Both the position numbers and the translations under genes were made by a program. Below, piece after piece: positions 7,502 to 14,801 of a DNA stretch of 24,349 bases (positions are counted from its first letter, which is position 1; each line of letters starts with the position of its first letter). This DNA comes from Bacillota bacterium (GTDB lineage Bacteria; Bacillota_A; Clostridia; Lachnospirales; Lachnospiraceae): assembly GCA_023443925.1 (NCBI GenBank), contig JAEZSL010000137.1, forward strand, positions 1-24,349, read 5' to 3'. The notes under the pieces were generated by a model, which worked only from the letters and a program-made list of their open reading frames with translations, was not told where the DNA came from and made no database searches.

Positions 7502-7760
7502 AAAAGAAATATAAAAATCAAAAGGATGCCACATTACGATTCTTTCAAAGGTTGAAAGAAAATATAAAAATCGAAAGGATACCACGTTACGATTCTTTCA
7601 AAGGTTGAAAGAAAATATAAAAATTGAAAGGATGCCACATTACGATTCTTTCAAAGGTTGAAAGAAAATATAAAAATCGAAAGGATGCCACGTTACGATT
7701 CTTTCAAAGGTTGAAAGAAAATATAAAAATCGAAAGGATGCCACATTACAATTCTTTCAA
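7502..7760. repeat. 53-bp tandem repeat array upstream of the iron protein gene
   Basis: About five units at 7502-7554, 7555-7607, 7608-7660, 7661-7713 and 7714-7760 (the last truncated or diverged), almost identical apart from CAC/CGT and ATC/ATT changes. At each of the four junctions there is a perfect dyad: TTCTTTCAA, then AGG, then TTGAAAGAA. The array fills most of the 404-base gap between the second permease and the iron protein. There are no spacers, so this is not CRISPR. In RNA each junction would form a hairpin, and in DNA it would make four evenly spaced operator-like sites. Near-identity of units implies recent expansion. Confidence 0.92.
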
Positions 7761-7762
7761 CC

Positions 7763-7778
7763 GTGAAACTTGTTTCAC
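7763..7778. promoter_or_regulatory. 16-bp dyad, operator or hairpin candidate
   Basis: GTGAAAC at 7763-7769 and GTTTCAC at 7772-7778 form a perfect inverted repeat with a 2-bp centre, immediately after the last 53-bp unit and about 50 bp before the iron protein start. The tight centre suits a protein-binding operator better than an RNA hairpin. Confidence 0.45.
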
Positions 7779-7788
7779 ATTTGTGGCA

Positions 7789-7812
7789 GTATCGCAAGCA
7801 TGCTTGGGATAC
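7789..7812. promoter_or_regulatory. 24-bp near-perfect palindrome at the iron protein start
   Basis: GTATCGCAAGCA (7789-7800) and TGCTTGGGATAC (7801-7812) are reverse complements except for one position. The palindrome ends four bases before an in-frame ATG at 7816 and sixteen before the preferred ATG at 7828, where a ribosome site should be. No AGGAGG-like sequence is visible there. It may be an operator, or an RNA structure that limits translation. Confidence 0.5.
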
Positions 7813-7827
7813 GCAATGGGTGTAAAA

Positions 7828-8706
7828 ATGTCTAAAAAAATAACACAAATCGCAATTTATGGAAAAGGAGGTATTGGTAAATCTACCACGACTTCCAATA
7901 TAACAGCAGCCTTATCTGAACAGGGTTATAAAGTAATGCAGTTTGGCTGTGACCCCAAAAGTGATTCCACCAATACCCTTAGAGATGGTAAATATATCCC
8001 AACCGTACTGGATACCCTTCGTGAGAAATCTTCGGTAAAAGCACAGGATGTTATTTTTCGGGGATTTAACGGGATTTATTGTGTGGAAGCCGGCGGGCCG
8101 GCACCTGGGGTAGGCTGTGCAGGCAGAGGAATCATCACCGCGGTGGAACTGTTTAAACAGCAGAAAGTCTTTGAGGAATTAGAGCTGGATTATGTAATAT
8201 ATGACGTGCTGGGGGATGTAGTCTGCGGCGGTTTTGCAGTACCCATACGGGAAGGCATAGCAGAACATGTATTTACCGTATCTTCCGCAGATTTCATGTC
8301 CATCTATGCTTCCAATAATTTATTTAAAGGGATACATAAATATTCCAATTCCGGCGGTGCATTACTGGGAGGAGTCATAGCAAATTCTATCAATGCTCCT
8401 TATGCCAGAGAAATCATTGACGATTTCGCCCAAAAAACAAATACCCAGATCATGGAATACGTACCTCGCTCCGTTACGGTAACACAAAGCGAATTACAGG
8501 GCAAGACAACAATTGAAGCTGCACCGAAATCCAAACAGGCAGAGGTATACCGTTCCCTTGCAAGTAAAATAGCAAACCACACCGAGTCGAAAGTACCGTC
8601 CCCTCTTGAAATCAGTGAACTGAGGGAATGGGCGGCGAAATGGGGAGACTATCTCTTAGCTTTGGAAACGAGTACGATAAAACCTGAATTAGCGGCTAAT
8701 TTGTAG
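7828..8706 (+). CDS. nifH: Nitrogenase iron protein family (NifH-like) reductase
   Basis: A homodimeric ATP-dependent reductase that passes electrons from a bridging [4Fe-4S] cluster to its D/K partners. Residues 12-20 are the P-loop GKGGIGKST. GCDPKSDST follows at 40-48. The cluster ligands are Cys97 (GVGCAGRG) and Cys133 (GDVVCGGFA), and Arg100 is kept. 292 residues from ATG 7828, the usual length. The open frame reaches far upstream through the 53-bp repeats (from 7624), but the family begins at this Met. ATG 7816 or 7738 remain possible, because none has a good ribosome site. The C-terminal tail (ELREWAAKWGDYL) differs from Mo-nitrogenase NifH. It is the only iron protein in the window and probably serves both D/K pairs. 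Confidence 0.93.
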   Translation: MSKKITQIAIYGKGGIGKSTTTSNITAALSEQGYKVMQFGCDPKSDSTNTLRDGKYIPTVLDTLREKSSVKAQDVIFRGFNGIYCVEAGGPAPGVGCAGRGIITAVELFKQQKVFEELELDYVIYDVLGDVVCGGFAVPIREGIAEHVFTVSSADFMSIYASNNLFKGIHKYSNSGGALLGGVIANSINAPYAREIIDDFAQKTNTQIMEYVPRSVTVTQSELQGKTTIEAAPKSKQAEVYRSLASKIANHTESKVPSPLEISELREWAAKWGDYLLALETSTIKPELAANL

Positions 8707-8718
8707 GAGGTAATTAGA

Positions 8719-10185
8719 ATGGCATTAAACTTAAAGGTATCGAGTGTAGGAACCAGGGAAAACAGATTGGGTTCCATAACTGGTTATAACGGTGATTTAC
8801 AGGACCTAGTGAATCAGTCCAGATGCGGGACTTTAAAGAACAGAGAACGTTGTTTCAGCCAGTCCAGTACCTGCTTATCCGGGTGTGCGCTTGGTCAGTT
8901 ATCCGGTATCCGGGATGTGGCAATTATTAATCATGCACCGGCAGGCTGTACGGCGACGGCTGCGGGAGCTATCGTATTAAATCATCAGCTTGCGGCTAAG
9001 ATAGGCGTTACAAACGATACCGTATATGTGGGAACTGATATGGATGAAAGGGATACTGTGTTTGGAGCTACCGAGACCCTGCGGGATATTATTATAAAAA
9101 CTTATGAAGTATATAAGCCAAAAGCTATTTTTGTAGGAACTTCCTGCGTAACCGGGATTATTGGCGAAGATGTCGATAGTATCGTAGCGGATTTAAGGGA
9201 AGAAATTGATATTCCCATTGCTGCCGTACATTGTGAAGGTTTTAAGTCAAGAATATGGGCTTCCGGGTTTGATATATCCGATCATGCGGTTTTACAGACA
9301 CTGGTGAAACCACCAAAAGAGAAAAGGAATGTGATTAACTTTAAAAATTTCTTTGAAAGTGAAAGAAACCAGATTACGGAAATCTTTGCTGAATTTGGTG
9401 TGAAGACACAATTTCTGTTTCAAAATGCAACGGTAGAAGAATTGGAACACATTTCTGAATCCTTAGCAACCGTCTGTATCTGCGGAACCCTTGGCACATA
9501 CCTGGGAAATGGCCTGGAACAGTTATATGGGGTTCCCTATATCCGTACTATTAATCCTTTGGGGGTTACCGGCTTTGAAACCTGGCTTCGTGAAATTGGA
9601 AAGACAATCGGTAAAGTGGAAGCGGTGGAAGCTTATCTTGAAAGGGAGAGAGCAATCTATCTGCCTCAAATTAACGAAATAAAAAAGGAATTAAAAGGAC
9701 TTAAGGCAGTCATTGGTATGGGACCCGGATATACCTATGAAGTATCCAGGGTACTACAGGAGCTGGATATGGAAGTTGTATGGGCAGCGGCCTGGCATTA
9801 TGACGGTAAGTATGATAATGATCAGGTTCCGCCGGCACTTGACTATCTTTCGAAGACCTCACCAAATAACATAAACTTAAGCGTTGCTGACCAGCAAAAC
9901 TTTGAAGTATTAAATATTTTAAATGAATACCAGCCGGATATTTACTTTTCCAGACATCCGGGAACTACCGTATGGGCCATTAAGCAGGGAATCGCAGCCT
10001 TATATGTGGCGGATGAATATATGATATTCGGCTATAAAGGAACTCTGAATTTTGCAAAATCGGTACTGGATACGATACGAAACAGAAGTTTTGAAAAAAA
10101 TCTGGCTAAAAGGGTGAAGCTTCCTTACACAGAATGGTGGTATCAACAAAATAATGGTGCGCTCTTAAAGGAGGTTTCTGAGTAA
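8719..10185 (+). CDS. NifD-like nitrogenase-superfamily subunit, pair 1
   Basis: Alpha-type subunit (488 residues), 12 bases after the iron protein with GGAGG in between. P-cluster-type cysteines are Cys52 (25 residues before the next one, as in the family), Cys77 (PAGC) and Cys143 (TSCVTGIIGED). Cys255 (CICGTLG) is exactly 18 residues before the Pro of GVPY, as is the cofactor ligand Cys275 in Azotobacter NifD. The region that carries His442 there reads ALYVADEYMIFGYKG, with no His. Positions equivalent to Gln191 and His195 are Trp180 and Phe184, and Arg96 is not kept. It is therefore a nitrogenase-like protein able to hold clusters but unlikely to reduce N2. It could be catalytic for another substrate or act as a NifE-like scaffold. 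Confidence 0.9.
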   Translation: MALNLKVSSVGTRENRLGSITGYNGDLQDLVNQSRCGTLKNRERCFSQSSTCLSGCALGQLSGIRDVAIINHAPAGCTATAAGAIVLNHQLAAKIGVTNDTVYVGTDMDERDTVFGATETLRDIIIKTYEVYKPKAIFVGTSCVTGIIGEDVDSIVADLREEIDIPIAAVHCEGFKSRIWASGFDISDHAVLQTLVKPPKEKRNVINFKNFFESERNQITEIFAEFGVKTQFLFQNATVEELEHISESLATVCICGTLGTYLGNGLEQLYGVPYIRTINPLGVTGFETWLREIGKTIGKVEAVEAYLERERAIYLPQINEIKKELKGLKAVIGMGPGYTYEVSRVLQELDMEVVWAAAWHYDGKYDNDQVPPALDYLSKTSPNNINLSVADQQNFEVLNILNEYQPDIYFSRHPGTTVWAIKQGIAALYVADEYMIFGYKGTLNFAKSVLDTIRNRSFEKNLAKRVKLPYTEWWYQQNNGALLKEVSE

Positions 10186-11483
10186 TGGCAAAAATCTTAG
10201 ATCAGCCAAGATATAAATGTGCGCTGGCAGCGATGCAGACGGTACAGGCAATTCAAAGAGCCCTTCCGATTCTGCACTCCGGACCGGGTTGTGCGGAAAA
10301 GTTAAGCGGAAGTGTAGGAAGTTCGGGGCTTTATTCCCCCCACATTTTCCCCTGTACCAGCATTAGTGAAAAAGAGGTTATTTTTGGCGGTGATGATAAA
10401 TTAGAAGAAACCATTGAAAATTCCTTAAAAGTGATTGATGCGGATCTATATGTGGTATTAACGGGATGTACTTCTGAAATTGTAGGTGACAATGTAGAAG
10501 ATGTGGTGGGGAAATTTAAAAATAATGATAAACCGGTAATCTATGCTTCTACAGCAGGTTTTAAAGGAAATAATTACAGAGGCCATGACTGGATTCTAAA
10601 AGCAATCTTTGACCAATATTTAAAACCGGTTGACCAAATAGAAAAAGGACTTGTAAATATTTGGAGCGGAATCCCCATGCATGATCCTTTTTGGCTGGGT
10701 AATTTGAGGGAGCTTGAGAGGCTGGTGGCGGAACTTGGATTAAAACCTAATATAATCTTCGGCCATGGCAAAGGAATTAAGAATATAGATAAAATTCCGG
10801 CGGCAGAATTTAATTTATTAGTTTCCCCCTGGGTAGGACTTGAAAGCGTAAAGTTTTTAGAAGAAAAATTCGGAACCCCTTATCTGCACTATCCGGTGCT
10901 ACCCATTGGAGCCTTTGAAACAACCAAATTCCTGCGTACCGTAGGAGAATATGCAGAGGTTGATTCTGTTAAAGTTGAGGAAATTATTACAAAACATGAA
11001 GAAGATTACTATTACTATATTGAACGGTATGCGGATGTATTTTTAGAAACCCGTGTTATGGCAAAAAGGTTTGTTACCGTGTCCGATGCACAGAACAGCC
11101 TTGCCCTGACTAAATTTCTGGTAAATGATTTAGGACTTTTTCCTTCCAAGCAATACATAATTGATGATACCCCGGAAGAATACCGGGGATTAATAGCAGG
11201 TTATTTTAATGATTTAAATTACGGTATCAAAGCAGAAGCCGGGTTTAGCAGCGACGGACATGAAATACATAGTGAAATTGAAAGTGCTGATTTTAATGGA
11301 TATCCTTTAATTCTTGGCAGCAGCTGGGAAAAAGTTTTAGCAAAAAAATTGAATGCGCATTATCTAAACGTTTCCTATCCTGTGGTAGAGAGATTAATTA
11401 TTAACAGCAGTATCGCAGGATATAATGGCGGGTTGAAACTGTTAGAAGATATTTACTCGGTGGTACTTACAAGATTTAACTAA
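10185..11483 (+). CDS. NifK-like nitrogenase-superfamily subunit, pair 1
   Basis: Beta-type subunit (432 residues). Its ATG shares one base with the upstream TAA, and AAAGGAGG lies inside the end of the D gene, so the two are coupled. The three P-cluster-type cysteines are Cys12 (YKCALAAM), Cys36 (SGPGC) and Cys95 (TGCTSEIVGD). The protein begins only about 11 residues before the first cysteine, so it lacks the long N-terminal arm of NifK, and it is about 90 residues shorter than Mo-NifK. Other family words are VFGG-like IFGGDDKL, HDPFW and PVLPIGAFETTKFLR. It should form an alpha2beta2 complex with the preceding D protein. It resembles the K protein at 19490 throughout. Confidence 0.9.
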   Translation: MAKILDQPRYKCALAAMQTVQAIQRALPILHSGPGCAEKLSGSVGSSGLYSPHIFPCTSISEKEVIFGGDDKLEETIENSLKVIDADLYVVLTGCTSEIVGDNVEDVVGKFKNNDKPVIYASTAGFKGNNYRGHDWILKAIFDQYLKPVDQIEKGLVNIWSGIPMHDPFWLGNLRELERLVAELGLKPNIIFGHGKGIKNIDKIPAAEFNLLVSPWVGLESVKFLEEKFGTPYLHYPVLPIGAFETTKFLRTVGEYAEVDSVKVEEIITKHEEDYYYYIERYADVFLETRVMAKRFVTVSDAQNSLALTKFLVNDLGLFPSKQYIIDDTPEEYRGLIAGYFNDLNYGIKAEAGFSSDGHEIHSEIESADFNGYPLILGSSWEKVLAKKLNAHYLNVSYPVVERLIINSSIAGYNGGLKLLEDIYSVVLTRFN

Positions 11484-11544
11484 AAAGATTGGTTTTATTA
11501 ACAAGTTCTTTACTTAATTCCAGAAACAGAGTATGACATGTTAA

Positions 11545-11567
11545 TTTCATTACTTAAGTTAATGAAA
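11545..11567. promoter_or_regulatory. 23-bp palindrome between the K1 and nifB genes
   Basis: TTTCATTA (11545-11552) and TAATGAAA (11560-11567) are perfect complements around CTTAAGT, itself nearly symmetric. It lies in the 142-base gap before nifB and is followed by TTGACA at 11571-11576, for which I find no matching -10 at the proper distance. It is an operator candidate or a weak hairpin with no T-tract. Confidence 0.4.
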
Positions 11568-11625
11568 GTTTTGACATTTGATTCAAGCTTAATAAAGCTT
11601 TAACATTCTAATCAAGGTTCATGAT

Positions 11626-12522
11626 ATGAGAAATAGAAAGAAGGCTTGCATATTGAAGAATTATGAAAATTTGAAAAATTCCCACCCTTGCTTTGGCGGA
11701 CAAAAGAAGAATAAAGGCAGGATACATTTACCGGTCAGTCCGGGTTGTAATATTGAATGTAAATTTTGTGACAGAAAAATTAATGATTATGAGCAAAGAC
11801 CCGGAGTGACTTCTTCTATTATTAAGCCGCAGGAGGCTCTTGCTATAATTAAACGGTCTCTGGAACTATGTCCGGATATTACAGTTGCAGGGATTGCAGG
11901 ACCCGGAGACACTCTCGCAACGAATTATGCCCTTGAAACTTTTCGGCTTATAAAGGAAGAGTTTCCTGAAATAATTAAATGCATGAGTACCAATGGTTTA
12001 TTGTTAAACGAAAAGGCTGAGGAATTAATAAGAGTAGGAATCGATTCCCTGACCGTTACTGTCAATGCAGTGGATAAAAGAATTTTGGCAAAGCTGTGCA
12101 GCGGTATTCTTTATCACGGGGTAAGGTATGAAGGCGAAGAAGCAGCCGGGATTTTAATTAAGAATCAGCTGGCTGGGATTAAAAAGATAGCTGCCGCCGG
12201 AATTACAATTAAAGTAAATACAGTATTGGTTCCTGGCATTAATGACGGACATATAGAAGAAATTGCAAAAACAGTCAGTGAAGCCGGAGCAGCCATCTAT
12301 AATATTATTCCTTTAATTCCCCAGCATGAATTATCTGATTGTGAGTCTCCTTCCTGCAGTCAGATTGATGGGGCGAGACTGAAAGCAGAAAAATATATTG
12401 ATGTCTTCAGACATTGTCAAAGATGCAGAGCCGATGCGATTGGAATACCGGGTGAACAAGATTTTGGCGATCAAATCTATTTTAACAGAATTGCACTTAG
12501 AGAAACTTTTTCTCATGGATAA
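11626..12522 (+). CDS. nifB: NifB, radical SAM cofactor-core synthase (no fused NifX domain)
   Basis: NifB uses S-adenosylmethionine to fuse two [4Fe-4S] clusters and insert a carbide, giving the Fe8 core (NifB-co) of nitrogenase cofactors. The radical SAM motif CNIECKFC is at residues 41-48. NifB hallmarks are HPC (20-22), QRPGVTS, AGPGDTLA, MSTNGL, TVTVNAVD, VLVPGINDGH and near the end RHCQRCRADAIG (Cys264, Cys267). 298 residues, so it is the short form without the C-terminal NifX-like domain, which here is the separate next gene. The ribosome site is weak (AAGG about 9 bases upstream), and no better start is seen. Its presence inside this operon implies that at least one D/K pair carries a NifB-derived cluster, not just a simple [4Fe-4S] cluster. 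Confidence 0.94.
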   Translation: MRNRKKACILKNYENLKNSHPCFGGQKKNKGRIHLPVSPGCNIECKFCDRKINDYEQRPGVTSSIIKPQEALAIIKRSLELCPDITVAGIAGPGDTLATNYALETFRLIKEEFPEIIKCMSTNGLLLNEKAEELIRVGIDSLTVTVNAVDKRILAKLCSGILYHGVRYEGEEAAGILIKNQLAGIKKIAAAGITIKVNTVLVPGINDGHIEEIAKTVSEAGAAIYNIIPLIPQHELSDCESPSCSQIDGARLKAEKYIDVFRHCQRCRADAIGIPGEQDFGDQIYFNRIALRETFSHG

Positions 12523-12617
12523 ATCTTTATCCTGTTACCATCAATTACACTTACAAAGTTTTCAGGTAAAGGGTATGAATGCTGATTAGGTAAGAATTAT
12601 GCAGAAAGGAAGTAAAT

Positions 12618-12974
12618 ATGTCATACAAAATAGCAGTTGCAAGTACGGATGGTAAGGTTGTAAATCAGCATTTTGGAAGAGCTGAAAAGTTTTATGTCCT
12701 GGAAGTAAATGATGATAATGAGTTTTATTATGTGGAGGAGAGAGATAATATTGCTGCCTGTAATGGAGGAACACACAGTGAGGAGGGGTTAGACCTTACT
12801 GTACAATTGCTTTCAGATTGCAAATATGTATTGGTCAGCCAGATTGGACCGGTAGCTGAATATGCACTCAGCAAAAAAGGAGTTACGGCATTTGCTATTT
12901 CACATTATGTTGAAGAAGCAGTAAAGAAATTAATTCACTTTAATAGTGAAATCATAATTAATAAATTAAGTTAA
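12618..12974 (+). CDS. NifX/NifB-C-terminal domain protein (cofactor carrier family)
   Basis: A small (118-residue) cytoplasmic protein of the dinitrogenase iron-molybdenum cofactor biosynthesis family (NifX, NafY, VnfX and the NifB C-terminus), which bind and carry cofactor precursors. The start is well set by AAAGGAAG upstream of the ATG. Family features are the opening KIAVASTDGKVVNQHFGRAEKFYV, with the typical HFGRA segment, and CKYVLVSQIGP. It lies 95 bases after nifB and probably performs the task of the NifB C-terminal domain or carries NifB-co to a D/K pair. Identification to family is firm. The exact role is inferred. Confidence 0.88.
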   Translation: MSYKIAVASTDGKVVNQHFGRAEKFYVLEVNDDNEFYYVEERDNIAACNGGTHSEEGLDLTVQLLSDCKYVLVSQIGPVAEYALSKKGVTAFAISHYVEEAVKKLIHFNSEIIINKLS

Positions 12975-12975
12975 G

Positions 12976-13072
12976 AGTATTCTCAGAAACCAGTTGAGGG
13001 TTTAGAAGCAAGTTTTAATAACCTCATTTATATATCTGGAAATATAAGCTTTGAAAAGTTTCTGAGAGTACT
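12976..13072 (+). promoter_or_regulatory. Candidate three-way-junction RNA before the second uptake set
   Basis: The arms 12976-12990 and 13058-13072 pair over 15 bp with a single G-T wobble. Enclosed are a second stem, TGAGG (12995-12999) with CCTCA (13022-13026), and a third, TATAT (13029-13033) with ATATA (13042-13046). It fills the gap between the NifX-like gene and the lipoprotein gene, ending 11 bases before its GGAGG. There is no T-tract, so it is not a plain terminator. It could be a processing/stability element or an aptamer. It does not match the purine riboswitch core or any class I know. Confidence 0.5.
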
Positions 13073-13095
13073 TAATAAAAAATGGAGGATAATAT

Positions 13096-14013
13096 ATGAA
13101 GAAAATTGTCAGAATTAAGAAAAGTATATTAGCTTTAGGGATTCTTTTATTAATAGGGATGGTAGCAACCGGTTGCGGTACAAAGAAAACGGTAGAAACG
13201 GTAGAAGATAAAACGCCTGCCAACAGTGCGGATATTAGTGGTGATACAACTACCACAGGTGATACTGCTGCCACAGCAGATGAAAATACTGCAAGCGGCG
13301 AAGTTAGGAAAGTTATTATCGGAACCGGAACCGCTTTTAAACCTTATTGTTACCTGGACGAGAACGGAAAACTTGCCGGATATGAGTATGAAGTTTTATC
13401 AGCGGTAGATGAACTGCTTCCTCAATATGAGTTTGAATTTCAGACATTTGAATTTGCTAATATATTAGTTGGTATCGATGCCAAAAAGATTGATGTAGGC
13501 GCCCATCAATTTGAGCTGAATGAAGAGCGGCAGGCAAAGTACCTCTTTTCCAATGAAAGTTATACCACCTTTATTTTAAGAATTACGGTTGATAAAAGCC
13601 GTGATGATATAAAGAGTCTGGAGGATCTGCAGGGGAAAAAAGTCCAGACCGGAACCGGCAGCAATGCTTCCTATATACTAGAACAATATAATAAAGAACA
13701 TGCCAATTCTCCGATTAACCTGATTTACTCCAGTGAGACTTCGGAGCAGCAGGTGAATAATATTGCAAACGGAACCTATGATGCAATTATTTCAATTACC
13801 AGAGTAGTTGAAAATCTGAATAAGGAATTTGGAGATCACTTAAAAACCGTTGGTGAGCCAATTGCAAATTCTAATACTTACTTTGTTTTAAATAAGGATG
13901 ATGTACAACTAAGGGATGATATCGACGGTGCACTGAAAACCTTAAAGGAAAACGGTAAATTAGCTGAACTCTCTATTAAAATCATTGGTGCAGATTATAC
14001 GACAAATGATTAA
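13096..14013 (+). CDS. ABC transporter substrate-binding lipoprotein, polar amino acid type (copy 2)
   Basis: Extracytoplasmic solute-binding lipoprotein (305 residues), with GGAGG at 13084-13088 before the ATG. The signal peptide ends in the lipobox VATGC with Cys27, then a Thr/Ala/Asp-rich linker to about residue 70. The mature domain begins IIGTGTAFKPYCYLDENGKLAGYE and aligns throughout with the lipoprotein at 3767 (EYE, LPQYEF, EFA-ILVG-DA). The shared and unusual segment AH-x4-N-ER replaces the TITPER of typical amino-acid binders. The two lipoproteins are thus paralogs, possibly with related but distinct ligands. It heads a complete uptake operon with the next three genes. Confidence 0.88.
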   Translation: MKKIVRIKKSILALGILLLIGMVATGCGTKKTVETVEDKTPANSADISGDTTTTGDTAATADENTASGEVRKVIIGTGTAFKPYCYLDENGKLAGYEYEVLSAVDELLPQYEFEFQTFEFANILVGIDAKKIDVGAHQFELNEERQAKYLFSNESYTTFILRITVDKSRDDIKSLEDLQGKKVQTGTGSNASYILEQYNKEHANSPINLIYSSETSEQQVNNIANGTYDAIISITRVVENLNKEFGDHLKTVGEPIANSNTYFVLNKDDVQLRDDIDGALKTLKENGKLAELSIKIIGADYTTND

Positions 14014-14030
14014 AAGAAGGGAAGCAGAAA

Positions 14031-14723
14031 ATGTCAGATTTTTTTTCTTTCAGCAGAGTAGTGGAGTATTTTCCTAAAATACTATCCAGAATCCATATCA
14101 CGTTAAGCATCGTTTTAACAGCTACCATAATCGGACTTTTTCTGGGAGTTGCTTTCGCCTTTATACGTATTTATAGAATTATAGTGTTAAATCAGCTGGT
14201 TCAGATTTTTATATCCTTTGTCAGAGACACTCCAATTATAGTGCAGATGTTTTTAGTCTATTATGGATTGCCGATATTTGTGGAGTTTGCTTTTAAAATA
14301 GATATTAACAGGTGGGATAAATTAATATTTATTATTATTACATATGGTTTAAATGAAGCGGGATTTATGACGGAGATAATCAGAGCTTCCATCTTAGCAA
14401 TACCGGCCGGGCAGACGGAGGCCGGATATTCTGTCGGCTTATCCGGCCGGCAGACATTCCTTAGAATTGTAGCACCTCAAGCTTTGCGGGTTGCAATTCC
14501 ACCGCTTGGAACTAATTTTGTCGGGTTATTTCAAGGTACTTCTTTAGCTTATCTGCTTGGAATTATTGATATTTTAGGTAAGGTGAATGTTATTGGTGCA
14601 AATACCTATCATTATCTGGAGGGTTATACCTGTGCCGCAGTCATCTTTGTAGTTATCAGTATTATCCTGGAAAAAGTATTTAAATTACTTGATAAACATT
14701 TAAAGTGTACTCTTGGAAAGTAA
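14031..14723 (+). CDS. Polar amino acid ABC transporter permease, copy 2a
   Basis: Membrane subunit (230 residues) of the His/Glu/Gln/cystine permease family, paralog of the one at 6008. It has the conserved RDTPIIVQMFLVYYGLP segment and the coupling loop GQTEAGYSVGLSGRQTFLRI followed by APQA. GAAGGGAAG precedes the ATG, 17 bases after the lipoprotein stop. It should pair with the permease at 14802. Confidence 0.92.
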   Translation: MSDFFSFSRVVEYFPKILSRIHITLSIVLTATIIGLFLGVAFAFIRIYRIIVLNQLVQIFISFVRDTPIIVQMFLVYYGLPIFVEFAFKIDINRWDKLIFIIITYGLNEAGFMTEIIRASILAIPAGQTEAGYSVGLSGRQTFLRIVAPQALRVAIPPLGTNFVGLFQGTSLAYLLGIIDILGKVNVIGANTYHYLEGYTCAAVIFVVISIILEKVFKLLDKHLKCTLGK

Positions 14724-14730
14724 AAATAAT

Positions 14731-14788
14731 TCAGGCTATGTAAAAAATCTGTTTCATCCGTCCTGATTTTATAGTGTGCCAACGCACA
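14731..14788 (+). promoter_or_regulatory. Small intercistronic hairpins between the two permeases
   Basis: TCAGG (14731-14735) can pair with CCTGA (14762-14766). A tight hairpin follows, TGTGC (14775-14779) with GCACA (14784-14788) around CAAC, three bases before the TAGGAG ribosome site of the next gene. There is no T-tract. It may tune translation or mRNA decay, but the evidence is only the dyads. Confidence 0.35.
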
Positions 14789-14801
14789 GATAGGAGTCAA
14801 T

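Noticed and set aside
7577..7713. Mini open frames (ATG CCA CAT ... TGA, nine codons) in the 53-bp units
   Set aside because: The AAAGG lies directly against the ATG with no spacing, and unit 2 has ATA instead of ATG, so a conserved leader peptide is not supported.
7502..7760. CRISPR array
   Set aside because: The 53-bp units are head-to-tail with no unique spacers between them, and no cas genes are nearby.
7783..7800. Sigma-54 promoter (TGGCAG...) upstream of the iron protein
   Set aside because: The -12 element TTGC is absent, and the GG to GC spacing is 11 rather than 10.
7624..7827. N-terminal extension of the iron protein through the repeats
   Set aside because: The frame is open only because of repeat composition. 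The family begins with the residues just after 7828, and the upstream part encodes the repeat unit. The shorter extension from 7738 is kept as a question in the findings.
11571..11600. Promoter for nifB at TTGACA 11571-11576
   Set aside because: No TATAAT-like hexamer lies 16-18 bases downstream.
12398..12589. Separate small gene overlapping the end of nifB
   Set aside because: It overlaps the conserved C-terminus of NifB in another frame and has no recognisable product.
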